64,000 bases of DNA from DAOTTY01 sp964451095 (GCA_964451095.1 CAYVGI010000007.1:1-64000); one strand, 5' to 3'; counted from the first letter of the stretch, positions 35,044-43,948 are shown. Notes: generated by a model not told the origin, from the sequence alone. A program made the numbers and translations.

Positions 35044-36075
35044 GTGAGCAATACCATCGACCCCAACGGCATCCCGGTCGTTAGCCCGAACAGCGCGGGC
35101 TGGGAACCCGACCCCAAGCATCCGCGCCGCCGCCCACCGTGGATGAAAGTCCGTGCGCCGCAGGGTGAAACCTACCAGAACGTGCGCGACCTGATGCGCA
35201 GCAAGGCGCTGCACACCGTGTGCGAGGAGGCAAACTGCCCGAACATCGGTGAGTGCTGGAACCGTGGCACCGCTACCTTCCTGATGATGGGCGACACCTG
35301 CACGCGTTCCTGCGGCTTCTGTGACATTAAAACCGGGCGTCCGTCCCCGCTGGATTGGGCAGAACCGAACCGCGTGGCGGAGTCTGTACGGGCGATGGGG
35401 CTGCGGCATGTGGTCATCACGTCTGTGAACCGCGATGAGCGTGCCGACGGCGGCGCACCGATCTTCGCCATGGTTATCCGTCGCATTCGCAAGCTCCAGC
35501 CCGGGTGCAGCATTGAGGTGCTCATTCCGGACTTCAAGGGCGACGACGCAGCACTCAAGATTGTCATGGACGCCCAGCCGGAAATCCTGAACCATAACGT
35601 GGAAACGGTGCCGCGTCTGTTCAAGCAGGTGCAGCCCCAGGACGATTACCCGTGGGCGCTTACCACGCTGCGCAACGCCAAGCAGATGGATCCGCTGGTG
35701 TTGACCAAGAGCGGCATTATGGTTGGTCTCGGAGAGACGTTCGACGAAGTGGTTGACGTGATGGGCGACCTTGCAGATGCAGGCGTAGACATCCTCACCA
35801 TCGGGCAGTACCTCTCGCCGGGGCAGGGCTACTTACCTATTGCCCGTTACTACACGCCGGAAGAGTTCGATAAGTTCATCGAGATCGGCAAGGAGATGGG
35901 TTTTAAGTGGGTGGAGAGCGGTCCGTTGGTGCGCAGCAGCTACCGCTCCGATGAGCAGGTGCGCCAGCTATCCCAGCTTGACTACATCCACCTGCGCTCC
36001 GCAGAGGATGCCACGACAAACAAGCGCTCCGCTGTGAAGGCAGTCCCCGCCGCAGATGACCCGGTGATGCGCTAA
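35044..36075 (+). CDS. lipA: Lipoyl synthase
   Basis: A radical SAM enzyme that inserts two sulfur atoms into octanoylated lipoyl domains. Both iron-sulfur cluster motifs are complete: the auxiliary cluster C60-x4-C65-x5-C71 ('CEEANCPNIGEC') and the radical SAM cluster C86-x3-C90-x2-C93 ('CTRSCGFC'). 'TIGQYLSPGQGYLPIARYY' near residue 260 is typical of LipA. 343 aa, slightly longer than usual because of an N-terminal extension. The start is a GTG with AAGGAG about 8 nt upstream. lipB is not in the window. Confidence 0.97.
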   Translation: MSNTIDPNGIPVVSPNSAGWEPDPKHPRRRPPWMKVRAPQGETYQNVRDLMRSKALHTVCEEANCPNIGECWNRGTATFLMMGDTCTRSCGFCDIKTGRPSPLDWAEPNRVAESVRAMGLRHVVITSVNRDERADGGAPIFAMVIRRIRKLQPGCSIEVLIPDFKGDDAALKIVMDAQPEILNHNVETVPRLFKQVQPQDDYPWALTTLRNAKQMDPLVLTKSGIMVGLGETFDEVVDVMGDLADAGVDILTIGQYLSPGQGYLPIARYYTPEEFDKFIEIGKEMGFKWVESGPLVRSSYRSDEQVRQLSQLDYIHLRSAEDATTNKRSAVKAVPAADDPVMR

Positions 36076-36087
36076 CGCAGACACGAT

Positions 36088-36111
36088 AGCGGGGTGGTAA
36101 GTTGCCCCGCT
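36088..36111 (+). terminator. Possible hairpin terminator after lipA
   Basis: AGCGGGG (36088-36094) and CCCCGCT (36105-36111) form a 7-bp stem with a 10-nt loop directly after lipA. It lacks a T tract, so termination would be inefficient. Confidence 0.35.
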
Positions 36112-36146
36112 TCGCCCAGGATAACCAGTTACGAACGGACACACCC

Positions 36147-36389
36147 ATGGTTACCAAAACAATCGACATCAGTACTACATCGCTAACACTGGAGAAGCTG
36201 CTTGAACAGCTCGAACCCGACACGGAAATCCTGCTCACAAGGGGGGGCGCTCCGCTGGCACGGGTAGAGGCTGTGCAAGAGCCACCCCAGCAGCAGGAGC
36301 GTATTCTGGGGCTGCATCGTGGAGAAATATGGATGAGCGATGACTTTGACGACGAGCTATCTGACGAGTTCTGGCTTGGTGACGATTAA
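36147..36389 (+). CDS. Antitoxin of a VapBC-type toxin-antitoxin pair (Phd/YefM-like)
   Basis: 80 aa. The N-terminal part ('SLTLEKLLEQLEPDTEILLT' and 'GAPLARV') looks like a Phd/YefM-type DNA-binding domain, and the acidic tail ('LGLHRGEIWMSDDFDDELS' then 'DEFW') is the usual toxin-binding region of antitoxins paired with PIN toxins. The ATG at 36147 gives the family's usual length. Its stop shares one base with the toxin start (TAATG). Such pairs repress their own promoter. Confidence 0.85.
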   Translation: MVTKTIDISTTSLTLEKLLEQLEPDTEILLTRGGAPLARVEAVQEPPQQQERILGLHRGEIWMSDDFDDELSDEFWLGDD

Positions 36390-36775
36390 TGCGTGTTTTG
36401 TTGGACACAAGTGCTTTCCTGTGGGCAGCATCTGAACCAGAAAAGCTCTCGGTCAAAGCTCAAGACACAATAAGAGACGCGCAGAATCAACTTTTCTTCA
36501 GTCTCGCCAGTGTGTGGGAGATTCAAATAAAGGTTCAGCTACGAAAATTGAACCTCAAGAATCCTCTGCTCAGCACAATTGAGACGCAGCAGCAGAAAAA
36601 CGGTATTCAACTTCTGGAGATTGAACTTCCGCACATTTTGGCACTAGCCGATATTGCGGATCACCATCGTGACCCCTTTGATCGCTTACTTGTGGCGCAG
36701 GCTCGTGCAGAATCACTCACGTTTATTACCAATGATGCGAAGATACAGCAGTACGACGTGACTTGGCTTTGGTGA
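36389..36775 (+). CDS. VapC-type PIN-domain toxin ribonuclease
   Basis: 128 aa PIN-domain protein. The acidic metal ligands are in place: D6 ('LLDTSAFLW'), E44 ('SVWEIQIK'), D98 ('DHHRDPFDRLLVAQA') and D116 ('FITNDAKIQQYDV'). This is the VapC subgroup paired with Phd/YefM-like antitoxins. VapC toxins cleave tRNA or rRNA; the target here is unknown. It ends 3 bp before the convergent GT-C gene. Codon use is less GC-rich than that of neighbours, in keeping with horizontal transfer. Confidence 0.9.
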   Translation: MRVLLDTSAFLWAASEPEKLSVKAQDTIRDAQNQLFFSLASVWEIQIKVQLRKLNLKNPLLSTIETQQQKNGIQLLEIELPHILALADIADHHRDPFDRLLVAQARAESLTFITNDAKIQQYDVTWLW

Positions 36776-36778
36776 TCG

Positions 36779-37891
36779 TTACCTACCTGCCAGCGCTACA
36801 TCGGACATAATCGGAATCAGTGAGGTGAGCGCCCAAAACGTGCTGTAGCGCAGCACAACCGGGTTGCGCCTGTGCGCTGCATACAAAATCAGCGCGATTT
36901 GCAGCCCCGCGATGAACCTGAGTATCGCATTCGGCTCTCGGTACGTGCTAAACGGCACAAACAGCATGATTCCTGCATTGACCACCAGCAGCGTTGTGAA
37001 CCATGTCCAGGTGCCGCCGCGCCAGTCCCGCCAGCCCCGCCACAAACCCCATATCGTTGGCAGCACCACCGCCGGGATAATCAAGACCAGCAGTGCTAGC
37101 CCTGCCAGCAGGTTACCCGCCCCCAGAATGCGCAGCGCCCCCATGAACGGAATAAACTCGAAGCCCGTTGCACCTTCGCCGCCGCTGCCAACACCAAACG
37201 CCCCCAGCCACACATTCAGCACCGCTTGCCACACGACGAACGGCATCAGCACGACAATACCGAACATGGTTGCCCGTGCTATCTGCCGCTCTAGCAGCAG
37301 GTGCAGCCCCACCGCCGCCGAAAACACGAGCGTCGTCTCTTTGGCGAGTGCCGCTGCCGCAAATGCCAGTGCCGCAAACGCAATTGAATCCCGGAATAAG
37401 AACCACGCGCCCACAATGCACAACCCGTAAGCAAGTGGCTCCGGCAGGGTGAGCCGAACCGCGCCCAACCCCGCCAAAGACAGTCCATATCCCAGCGCGT
37501 ACCACCTGCTCACACCCATTGCCGCTAACATCTGCTCTAGCAGGATCATACCAACGGAAAGCACGATCAGGTTTGCCGCCAGCAGGGTGTAGGGCAGCAG
37601 CGGCGCTTGCCCCAGTGCCAGTAGCCAGCCCAGGGCGGGCAGTAAAATGCGCTGGTAGCGATAGGCGGGCACGTCAATTAGGGGCGCAGCGTTCGCCGGG
37701 TCGCGCGCGATGTAGTACACGAACTGTCCGTCGTAGCCCTCGCCCTCGTTGGGGTAATGGAACGCCTCGTCCGGGCTGAAGTCTACGCCCGGTGTGACCA
37801 GCGCGAGGGGGCTGCCAAACGCCCCAATCACATAGCCAGCATAGAGAAGCGTTGTTAAAATGACGACATAAACGGAACGTGCAATTCGCAT
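36779..37891 (-). CDS. GT-C-like polytopic membrane protein
   Basis: 370 aa, about ten membrane segments. After the first segment lies an extracytoplasmic loop 'GEGYDGQFVYYIARDPANA' containing the acidic pair usual in GT-C glycosyltransferases, and 'AYRYQRILLPALGWLLALG' follows. Proteins of this pattern use polyprenyl-phosphate sugars in surface polysaccharide formation. Acceptor unknown. It is the only minus-strand gene of this membrane-protein group. Confidence 0.6.
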   Translation of the reverse strand: MRIARSVYVVILTTLLYAGYVIGAFGSPLALVTPGVDFSPDEAFHYPNEGEGYDGQFVYYIARDPANAAPLIDVPAYRYQRILLPALGWLLALGQAPLLPYTLLAANLIVLSVGMILLEQMLAAMGVSRWYALGYGLSLAGLGAVRLTLPEPLAYGLCIVGAWFLFRDSIAFAALAFAAAALAKETTLVFSAAVGLHLLLERQIARATMFGIVVLMPFVVWQAVLNVWLGAFGVGSGGEGATGFEFIPFMGALRILGAGNLLAGLALLVLIIPAVVLPTIWGLWRGWRDWRGGTWTWFTTLLVVNAGIMLFVPFSTYREPNAILRFIAGLQIALILYAAHRRNPVVLRYSTFWALTSLIPIMSDVALAGR

Positions 37892-37943
37892 TGGCGTGGT
37901 ATCCTAAGGGTATGTTGTTCATCATTGTAACTTGGGGTTGATT

Positions 37944-38276
37944 ATGACAGAAGGCGCGGACTATCGCGATAAGTTTGACCGCTTCGCGCAGCATGACTAC
38001 CTGCAAATGCTGCTGCAAACACCCAGCTCAGAGATCATTCCCACCCTGTTCCTGGACCTGATGGATCAGGTCAATGCCATCCAGGGCAAGGCGGGCATCA
38101 TCCTGGCGGAAGTGGAACGGTCGGAAATGGACGACGAGCCACTGGAAAGCATCCTCGTCAACAATAATGCCGTGCGCGTGCTGGAAAGCGCGGTAGACAT
38201 GGCGAATGTACTCAAGGCGATGATGGAATACTACGAGCTTGCCTACAAGGATGACGATGCCGCGTTTGACAACTGA
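37944..38276 (+). CDS. Hypothetical small helical protein
   Basis: 110 aa, acidic, soluble and almost wholly helical ('ADYRDKFDRFAQHDYLQML', 'LESAVDMANVLKAMMEYY'). I do not recognise the family. The ATG at 37944 is preferred over a TTG at 37932. Its end overlaps the next membrane-protein gene by about 20 nt, so the two are probably translated together. Confidence 0.6.
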   Translation: MTEGADYRDKFDRFAQHDYLQMLLQTPSSEIIPTLFLDLMDQVNAIQGKAGIILAEVERSEMDDEPLESILVNNNAVRVLESAVDMANVLKAMMEYYELAYKDDDAAFDN

Positions 38277-39699
38277 GCGTGTAATGCAGGTCGCGCTGTT
38301 CCTGCTGATATTTGCCATGGCGATCCGCATCCCCACGGACACCGACACCTGGTGGCATATTCGCAGCGGTGCCCACACGCTTCAGCACGGGTTGATATAT
38401 GAAGACCCGTTTTCGTTCACCCGCAGCGACGCCGTGTGGATTAACCACAGTTGGGGTGCGCAGTTGCTCATCTACGGCGCGTACACGCTGCTGGGCAATG
38501 TCGGTTTGGCGCTGTACACCGCGCTGCTGGCAACGGCGGGTATGTTCTTTGTTTACATCACCTGTGCTGGCAGCACCTACCTGCGGGCATTTGCTGTCGT
38601 GTTGGGGGCGGCGGCGGCGGCGGTATTCTGGTCGCCCCGCCCACAGATGATCTCGTTTTTCCTCAGTACGGTGGTTCTGTATCTGTTGTTCCTCTACAAA
38701 TTTCGCCAGATTGACCGTTTGTGGCTCATCCCTCCGCTGATGCTGCTGTGGGGCAACTTGCACGCGGGCTTTTCGATTGGGTTTATTTTCCTGGCGGGAA
38801 TGATTGCTGGGGAGGTCGCGGCAAACGTATTCGGCAATGCAGGTGCAGTGCCCTGGCGTGGCGTGCGCAAGCTGGTCATCATTGGGCTGTTGAGCGCCGC
38901 GCTGATCATGATTAACCCGTATGGGTACCGAATGCTGCTGCTGCCATTCCAAACCGTCGGCATTGACGTGCTGCGCACCTATATCCAGGAGTGGCAGTCA
39001 CCGAACTTTCAGCAGGCGCAGGTACTGCCATTTTTGGCGCTGCTGCTGCTGACGCTGGGCGCAGTCGGTGCGAGTTCGCGCCGCCTAACTTGGACGAGCT
39101 TTGTGCTGCTGAGCGGTACTGCCTACATGGCGTTTGCCTACGGGCGCAATATCGCTGTGTTTGCTGTTGTTGCCACGCCCATTCTCACGTTCCATGTGCA
39201 CGCGCTGCTGCACGAACGCGGCTGGGACATCCGCCCGCGCCGATGGGTGCCGCGCAGCATGGGCATTATAAATGCGGTGTTCCTGGGGCTGATTGCTGCG
39301 GGGGCACTGGGCAAAATCGTGTTCACGCTGCAACCGGAGCGCGTGGCAGAAGCGCAGGCGGAGTTCTTGCCCGTGCGAGTGAGCGGTCACCTTGCCGATG
39401 CAGATAGCTTGCCCGGCAACATGTTTAACAACTACGATTGGGGTGGTTACCTGCTGTGGGCAGTGCCGGATGTGCCCGTGTTTGTGGATGGACGCACCGA
39501 TTTGTACGGCAATGACTTCTTAACCGAGTACATCACTACTTACACGGCAAGCAACGACTGGCGCGAGGTGTTCGAGCGCTATGGCATTGGCACCGTGGTT
39601 GTTGCAGCCGGCACACCATTGCACGGCGCGCTTGCCAATGTGGATGACTGGATGCTCAGTTACGAGGATGAACAGGCGGTGGTGTATGTCCAACGTTAA
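38257..39699 (+). CDS. GT-C-like polytopic membrane protein
   Basis: 480 aa, about eleven membrane segments. The first loop has 'PTDTDTWWHIRSGAHTLQHG' and 'DPFSFTRSDAVWINHSW', the arrangement of a GT-C catalytic loop; the C-terminal 130 residues form an extracytoplasmic domain with 'NMFNNYDWGGYLLWAVPDV' and 'VFVDGRTDLYG'. Such proteins are common and uncharacterised. Possible starts are 38251, 38257 and 38284. A run of five alanines is encoded by a GGC/GCG repeat near 38607. Confidence 0.6.
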   Translation: MPRLTTERVMQVALFLLIFAMAIRIPTDTDTWWHIRSGAHTLQHGLIYEDPFSFTRSDAVWINHSWGAQLLIYGAYTLLGNVGLALYTALLATAGMFFVYITCAGSTYLRAFAVVLGAAAAAVFWSPRPQMISFFLSTVVLYLLFLYKFRQIDRLWLIPPLMLLWGNLHAGFSIGFIFLAGMIAGEVAANVFGNAGAVPWRGVRKLVIIGLLSAALIMINPYGYRMLLLPFQTVGIDVLRTYIQEWQSPNFQQAQVLPFLALLLLTLGAVGASSRRLTWTSFVLLSGTAYMAFAYGRNIAVFAVVATPILTFHVHALLHERGWDIRPRRWVPRSMGIINAVFLGLIAAGALGKIVFTLQPERVAEAQAEFLPVRVSGHLADADSLPGNMFNNYDWGGYLLWAVPDVPVFVDGRTDLYGNDFLTEYITTYTASNDWREVFERYGIGTVVVAAGTPLHGALANVDDWMLSYEDEQAVVYVQR

Positions 39700-39747
39700 C
39701 CATTATCCACTCGCGGACGTATATGATTGCATTGTTGTGCGCTGTAA

Positions 39748-39767
39748 GGACGGGGCTTGTCTCGTCC
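39748..39767. repeat. 8-bp hairpin upstream of the Uma2 gene
   Basis: GGACGGGG-CTTG-TCTCGTCC folds into an 8-bp stem (two G-T pairs) with a 4-nt loop. It lies between a membrane-protein gene and the Uma2-like gene. It has no T tract and resembles dispersed intergenic palindromes more than a terminator. Confidence 0.4.
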
Positions 39768-39795
39768 GAGGGCGAAACAGGCAGGTAGAACACAA

Positions 39796-40347
39796 ATGAC
39801 CACACAAGAGCAATTCCTCACCGTTGAACAATTCGATGGGTGGGTCAACGCACCAGAAAACGCGGACAAGCTATTTGAGTTCATTGGCGGGGAGATTGTC
39901 GAAGTGCCATCCAATCCCTACGTATCGAAGATTGCCGGTCTCATCTTGACGTTCATCAATATGTATCTCTTTCAGCACGATATTGGGCACGTCACGGGCA
40001 AAGGGGGCGGCTACATGGTATCCGGTGAGCGCTACGCCCCGGATGTCGCATTTATCTCCTATACGCGCCAGAAAGAACTGGCAACGTCTGGTTACAACCC
40101 GAACCCGCCAGAACTCGCCATTGAGGTCGTTTCCAGCGAGAGCAAACAGGAACTCGAAACGCTCACCACCAAAGTCACCAACTATTTGGCAGCGGGAGCC
40201 GTTGTGTGGGTCGTCCGCCCAGAGCGCAAACAAATTAACGTTCACAAAACCGGCGAAAAGTTGCACAGGTTCCGCGAGAAAGACACCAATACAGGCGGGG
40301 GTGTGCTGCCCGGTTTCATGCTAGAACTCGCCAGGATATTCAAATAA
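39796..40347 (+). CDS. Uma2 family (DUF820) endonuclease-like protein
   Basis: 183 aa with the restriction-endonuclease-like fold of the Uma2 family: 'ADKLFEFIGGEIVEVPSNP', 'ERYAPDVAFIS' (catalytic Asp), 'PPELAIEVVSSESKQELE' (catalytic Glu) and 'YLAAGAVVWVVRPERKQINV'. The family is greatly expanded in cyanobacteria and Chloroflexota; the biological role is not settled. The ATG at 39796 gives the usual N-terminus ('FLTVEQFDGW'). It is followed after 4 nt by a GT-C-like gene. Confidence 0.88.
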   Translation: MTTQEQFLTVEQFDGWVNAPENADKLFEFIGGEIVEVPSNPYVSKIAGLILTFINMYLFQHDIGHVTGKGGGYMVSGERYAPDVAFISYTRQKELATSGYNPNPPELAIEVVSSESKQELETLTTKVTNYLAAGAVVWVVRPERKQINVHKTGEKLHRFREKDTNTGGGVLPGFMLELARIFK

Positions 40348-40351
40348 CCCC

Positions 40352-41587
40352 ATGCCGCCACTGCTCGCCAACTTTCGCACGCTGCTCATCCTGCACATCG
40401 TCCTGCGCGTGACGCTGCTCATCGCGTATCAGCCGCTGCTGACCCCCGGCGGTGAACGTGGCGTGACCACAGGCGGCGACTTCTTGTACTACCATGCGCT
40501 CTCCGTACAGACGGATGCCGGGCTGTACCCTTTCCGCGACTGGTGGAGCGAGTTCCCGCCGTTGTGGTCAGTGCTGGCAATCGGGTTGTACCGGGCACTG
40601 GGCGGGGATGTGCCCTATGGCACGTACGCGGCGGCGCTAGCGCTGACGATGCTGCTGTTCGACGCGGGCAACTTAGCATGGGTACGTGGGTTGGGCACGC
40701 AGCTTTATGGGGCGCAGGCAGGGACATCGCTTGCATGGGTTTACGCGCTGCTTGCCGCGCCAATGGTGTTCGCCTATTGGACGTTCGAGCCGATGGTGGC
40801 ATTTTTCCTGCTGGGTGGGTTGTGGCTGCTGCTACGCGGGCGTGATGTGTCCTCTGCTGTAATGGTTGCGTTCGGTATGCTGTCGAAGTTTGTGCCCGCG
40901 CTCATCTTTGGAGCGGTTGTGCGCTATCGCTCTGTACGGGGATCCGCCCTGTACATCGCGCTTGTGCTGGCGATATTCGCCGTGCCATACACGCTGCTGC
41001 TGGCGAACCCTGCCACCCGCGAGATGACATTGCCATCGCTGACGGCGCAGTTCAACAAGGCGAGCTATCAGACGGTTTGGGCGCTCATTGATGGCAACAT
41101 GAGCACGGGCGTGTTTGGTTCAGTGGAGGAGCGAACCGACGTGAGCAACGCGACCCTGCCGCGCGGGGAACCCCCTGTGGTGCCGGGGGTGGTGCGCTTG
41201 GCAGTTGCGGGGACGCTGGGTTTGTTTGTGTTGCTGCGCACCCGCCGCGAGGACGCCCGTGGCGTGACGGCGTTTGTGCTTATCACACTGGTGATTTTCT
41301 ATTTGCAGTCGCAGGGATGGTCGCCGCAGTGGTTGGTGCAGATACTGCCGCTGACGCTGCTGTGCTTCCCCATGCAGCGCGGCGTGATGTTTTGCCTGTT
41401 GCTCACGCTACTCACGTTCGCGGAGTACCCTGCGCTGTTCGTCCGCACAGGGGATACGGGCGGCGAAATTGCGGGTGCGCTGGTGCTGCCATTTGCGCTG
41501 CTGGTGCTGTTGCGCACCGCGTTGCTGGTAGGGTTGGCGGTCGCGTTGTACCGCGTGCTGCGGCGCGAAGTCGTGACGGCGAATTAA
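40352..41587 (+). CDS. GT-C-like (DUF2029/GT87-type) membrane protein
   Basis: 411 aa, about ten membrane segments. The loop after the first segment reads 'GGDFLYYHALSVQTDAGLYPF' and 'RDWWSEFPPLW', matching the DxxxY pattern and aromatic/Pro loop of GT87-like mannosyltransferases. 'SQGWSPQWLVQILPLTLL' near residue 325 is typical of the same group. Substrate unknown, probably a polyprenyl-phosphate sugar. Confidence 0.62.
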   Translation: MPPLLANFRTLLILHIVLRVTLLIAYQPLLTPGGERGVTTGGDFLYYHALSVQTDAGLYPFRDWWSEFPPLWSVLAIGLYRALGGDVPYGTYAAALALTMLLFDAGNLAWVRGLGTQLYGAQAGTSLAWVYALLAAPMVFAYWTFEPMVAFFLLGGLWLLLRGRDVSSAVMVAFGMLSKFVPALIFGAVVRYRSVRGSALYIALVLAIFAVPYTLLLANPATREMTLPSLTAQFNKASYQTVWALIDGNMSTGVFGSVEERTDVSNATLPRGEPPVVPGVVRLAVAGTLGLFVLLRTRREDARGVTAFVLITLVIFYLQSQGWSPQWLVQILPLTLLCFPMQRGVMFCLLLTLLTFAEYPALFVRTGDTGGEIAGALVLPFALLVLLRTALLVGLAVALYRVLRREVVTAN

Positions 41588-41605
41588 GGCGAAATCTGCA
41601 ATTCG

Positions 41606-41614
41606 TGATATGAT
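41606..41614 (+). promoter_or_regulatory. Possible extended -10 promoter
   Basis: TGATATGAT (TG at 41606, TATGAT at 41609-41614) fits an extended -10 element about 60 bp upstream of the DUF4177 gene. No -35 is seen. Confidence 0.25.
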
Positions 41615-41676
41615 AAGCGCAGGACTTATTGCCAGACCCACCTGCTGATAGCTACAAAAGTGCCGAAGGAGATGTT

Positions 41677-41910
41677 ATGCAAATCCAACGCTGGGAATAC
41701 ATGACGATGAGCTACAAGCGTCACTATGGGCGTACAGACTACCGCATCAACGGGACGAAAGAACCCAAGCTGAAAGACAAAGTACTAGCAGACGTCATGA
41801 ACCTTTTGGGTGCCCAGGGCTGGGAACTGGTGGGCATCTCCAACCCGGAGGAAAACGAGTTCACATTCAAGCGCCCAAGAGTCGCCAAGAAAGCACCCCA
41901 GCAGGCGTAA
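41677..41910 (+). CDS. Small DUF4177 domain protein
   Basis: 77 aa. It is a single DUF4177 domain: it begins with 'QRWEYMTMSYKRHYG' and ends with 'LLGAQGWELVGISNPE' and a basic strand 'FTFKRPR'. The AAGGAG before the ATG at 41677 decides the start. The function of the domain is not known. A second DUF4177 domain is at the end of the next protein. Confidence 0.75.
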   Translation: MQIQRWEYMTMSYKRHYGRTDYRINGTKEPKLKDKVLADVMNLLGAQGWELVGISNPEENEFTFKRPRVAKKAPQQA

Positions 41911-41964
41911 ACCCGCCCCAGATGCATCTTTTTGCCATCACGCACACCTGAGAGATAAACCCGC

Positions 41965-42714
41965 ATGTCTAGACAACTCCTCGAACGTGCCCACGACCTG
42001 ATTGTTGAGCGCCATTACGACGAGGCACGCGATATCCTGCTGCAACTGCAAGATCGCAGTTCCACGGCGCGGCGCTGGCTAGAAAACCTCAACCGCATAG
42101 ACGAACCCGACCCGGAACCACAACCCACTGTAGACGACGACCAACCCGAAAGCGTGGGCGGCATCACATTGGGTGATTTTGAGTCTGATGCCAGCATCAT
42201 CGACGAAGACATCGCGCAGGACGCCGAGCTAGCCCCCATTAATTCTGAGCCGCCCCCAGAACCGATGATGACGGCAGCATCTGCGCCGATGCCAACAGAG
42301 GCTGAAGACGTGGTGGCAATCGACACGCCTGCCGACAGCGGACTTACTGTGCAAACGGAACCCCGCCCCGTGCCGCAGAACGTCGCCATCCCCGTGGATG
42401 AATCTCCGATGCCGACGGCACCCATGGACGATGATTTGCTGCCCATTGACGAAATGGCAGATGTGATTCCCACAGAGGATGTCGCCATTGATGACGGTGT
42501 ATCCCGCTGGGAGTACCGCGAGGTAGTGTTGAAGACATGGCACCAGCACATCGACAACATTGAGTATGCGCTGGAACAGGGCGGCGAGAAGATCACGATT
42601 GAGGACGCCTACACCAAGCTGCTCAACGAGAGCGGTGCCCAGGGCTGGGAGGTCGTCCGCGAGGAGGTGCTACCCCAGCAGTACGTCCGTCTGCTGATGA
42701 AACGCCGTCGTTAA
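41965..42714 (+). CDS. Helical repeat / disordered linker / DUF4177 protein
   Basis: 249 aa in three parts. Residues 1-45 form a short TPR-like helical pair ('LLERAHDLIVERHYDEARDIL'), residues 50-175 are acidic and Pro-rich and probably disordered, and residues 178-249 are a DUF4177 domain ('SRWEYREVVLKTWHQHID', 'GAQGWEVVREEVLPQQYVR'). The second domain is the same type as in the 77-aa neighbour, which suggests that both bind the same partner. Function unknown. Confidence 0.7.
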   Translation: MSRQLLERAHDLIVERHYDEARDILLQLQDRSSTARRWLENLNRIDEPDPEPQPTVDDDQPESVGGITLGDFESDASIIDEDIAQDAELAPINSEPPPEPMMTAASAPMPTEAEDVVAIDTPADSGLTVQTEPRPVPQNVAIPVDESPMPTAPMDDDLLPIDEMADVIPTEDVAIDDGVSRWEYREVVLKTWHQHIDNIEYALEQGGEKITIEDAYTKLLNESGAQGWEVVREEVLPQQYVRLLMKRRR

Positions 42715-42736
42715 GGGGTACAACCACTTGGGAGCA

Positions 42737-43948
42737 ATGCGCGTTGTTGGGGTTGGGCTGCTGATTGCGGTCGTGTTGGTGGCGAATGTCGTCATCACCC
42801 ACAATCAGTTTACGTCACAAAACCCCGGCATGAACGACTTCCTCTCCCGCTGGGAAGGGGCGCGTTCGTTTTTCCAAGATGGCGTTAGCCCCTACAGCGA
42901 CACCGCTAGCCTCAACATCCAGCAGCGCATTTACGGGCGGGCAGCAGTGGACGGCGAAGACCTGGGGTTGTTCGCCTACCCGATGTACACCGTGTTTTAC
43001 GTCGCGCCGACTGTCGCGCTGGAGTATCCGTGGGCGTCTGCCGTGTGGATGGTCGCGCTGGAAGCCTGCTTGATTGCTGCGCCGTTTTTGCTGCTGGGTG
43101 TGCTGCGCTGGCGTCCCTCTGCCCCCATGCTGACTGCGCTGCTGGTTTTCTCCTTGCTGAACTACTACGCCTTTCGCGGGCTAATCCTGGGGCAGCCCAG
43201 CCACATTGTGTATCTCCTTACCGCGCTCACGCTGTGGGGCATCTCGCGCGGGCAAGATGCGCTGGCAGGTGTGGCGTTGGCGCTGGGCACCATCAAACCG
43301 CAGATGGGCTTTCTGCTTGTGCCATTTTTACTGCTGTGGGCATTGCGTGGCGGGCGTTGGCGTTTTGTGGGCGGCTTCGGCGTGACCTTTGCCTTGCTGA
43401 TGGGTGTGTCGTTCCTACTGCAACCGGACTGGTTCGGGGATTGGCTTGGGCAGGTGCGCCAATACCCCACTTACACCCGTGACGGTTCCCCGGTGTGGAT
43501 TCTGTTTGAGTTCTATCTGGGTTGGTCGCCCTGGGTAGGCTATTTGGTGCGGGCGGTGCTGGTCGGCTGGATGCTGTGGATGTGGTGGGGCGTGCTGGTG
43601 CGCCGCCGTGATGACCTACTGCTGTACACGATTGCGGTCACGCTGCTGGTGACGCACACGGCGGGTCCGCGCACGGCGACGCCGCACTTTATGGTGTTCA
43701 TGCTGGTGCTGCTGGTGGCGATGCAAGCGCTGGCACGGCGCGGGCGGGGCGCATGGAACTATATGCTGCTCGCCGTTTTGCTGGTGGTGCCGTGGGTGCA
43801 CTTTATCATCACTATTGTGCCACCCAATCTGGAGAACCTGTCCGTGTTTTTGCCGCTGGTAGCGTTGGTACTCGTCACGCTGCTGCTGACCCGGCAGGTG
43901 TGGACGCAATTGCCGTTCCCCGCTGCCAAACCAGGACGCCGCGCATGA
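42737..43948 (+). CDS. GT87-type (DUF2029) membrane glycosyltransferase-like protein
   Basis: 403 aa, about ten membrane segments. The first periplasmic loop has 'MNDFLSRWEGARSFFQDGVS' and 'PYSDTASLNIQQRIYG', matching GT87 polyprenol-phosphate-mannose-dependent mannosyltransferases (conserved Asp in the D-F/Y-x2-W/Y region). 'ALGTIKPQMGFLLVPFLLLW' is also typical. The next gene starts in an ATGA overlap. A TTG at 42728 is an alternative start. Confidence 0.7.
   Translation: MRVVGVGLLIAVVLVANVVITHNQFTSQNPGMNDFLSRWEGARSFFQDGVSPYSDTASLNIQQRIYGRAAVDGEDLGLFAYPMYTVFYVAPTVALEYPWASAVWMVALEACLIAAPFLLLGVLRWRPSAPMLTALLVFSLLNYYAFRGLILGQPSHIVYLLTALTLWGISRGQDALAGVALALGTIKPQMGFLLVPFLLLWALRGGRWRFVGGFGVTFALLMGVSFLLQPDWFGDWLGQVRQYPTYTRDGSPVWILFEFYLGWSPWVGYLVRAVLVGWMLWMWWGVLVRRRDDLLLYTIAVTLLVTHTAGPRTATPHFMVFMLVLLVAMQALARRGRGAWNYMLLAVLLVVPWVHFIITIVPPNLENLSVFLPLVALVLVTLLLTRQVWTQLPFPAAKPGRRA

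Noticed and set aside
34810..35595. Upstream extension of the SnoaL-like open frame across lipA
   Set aside because: This part is antisense to lipA, while an ATG with a good ribosome-binding site and a signal peptide marks the real start at 34809.
38605..38630. GGC repeat that could vary in length
   Set aside because: It is a trinucleotide run in frame, encoding alanines in a membrane segment; changes would not switch the gene on or off.
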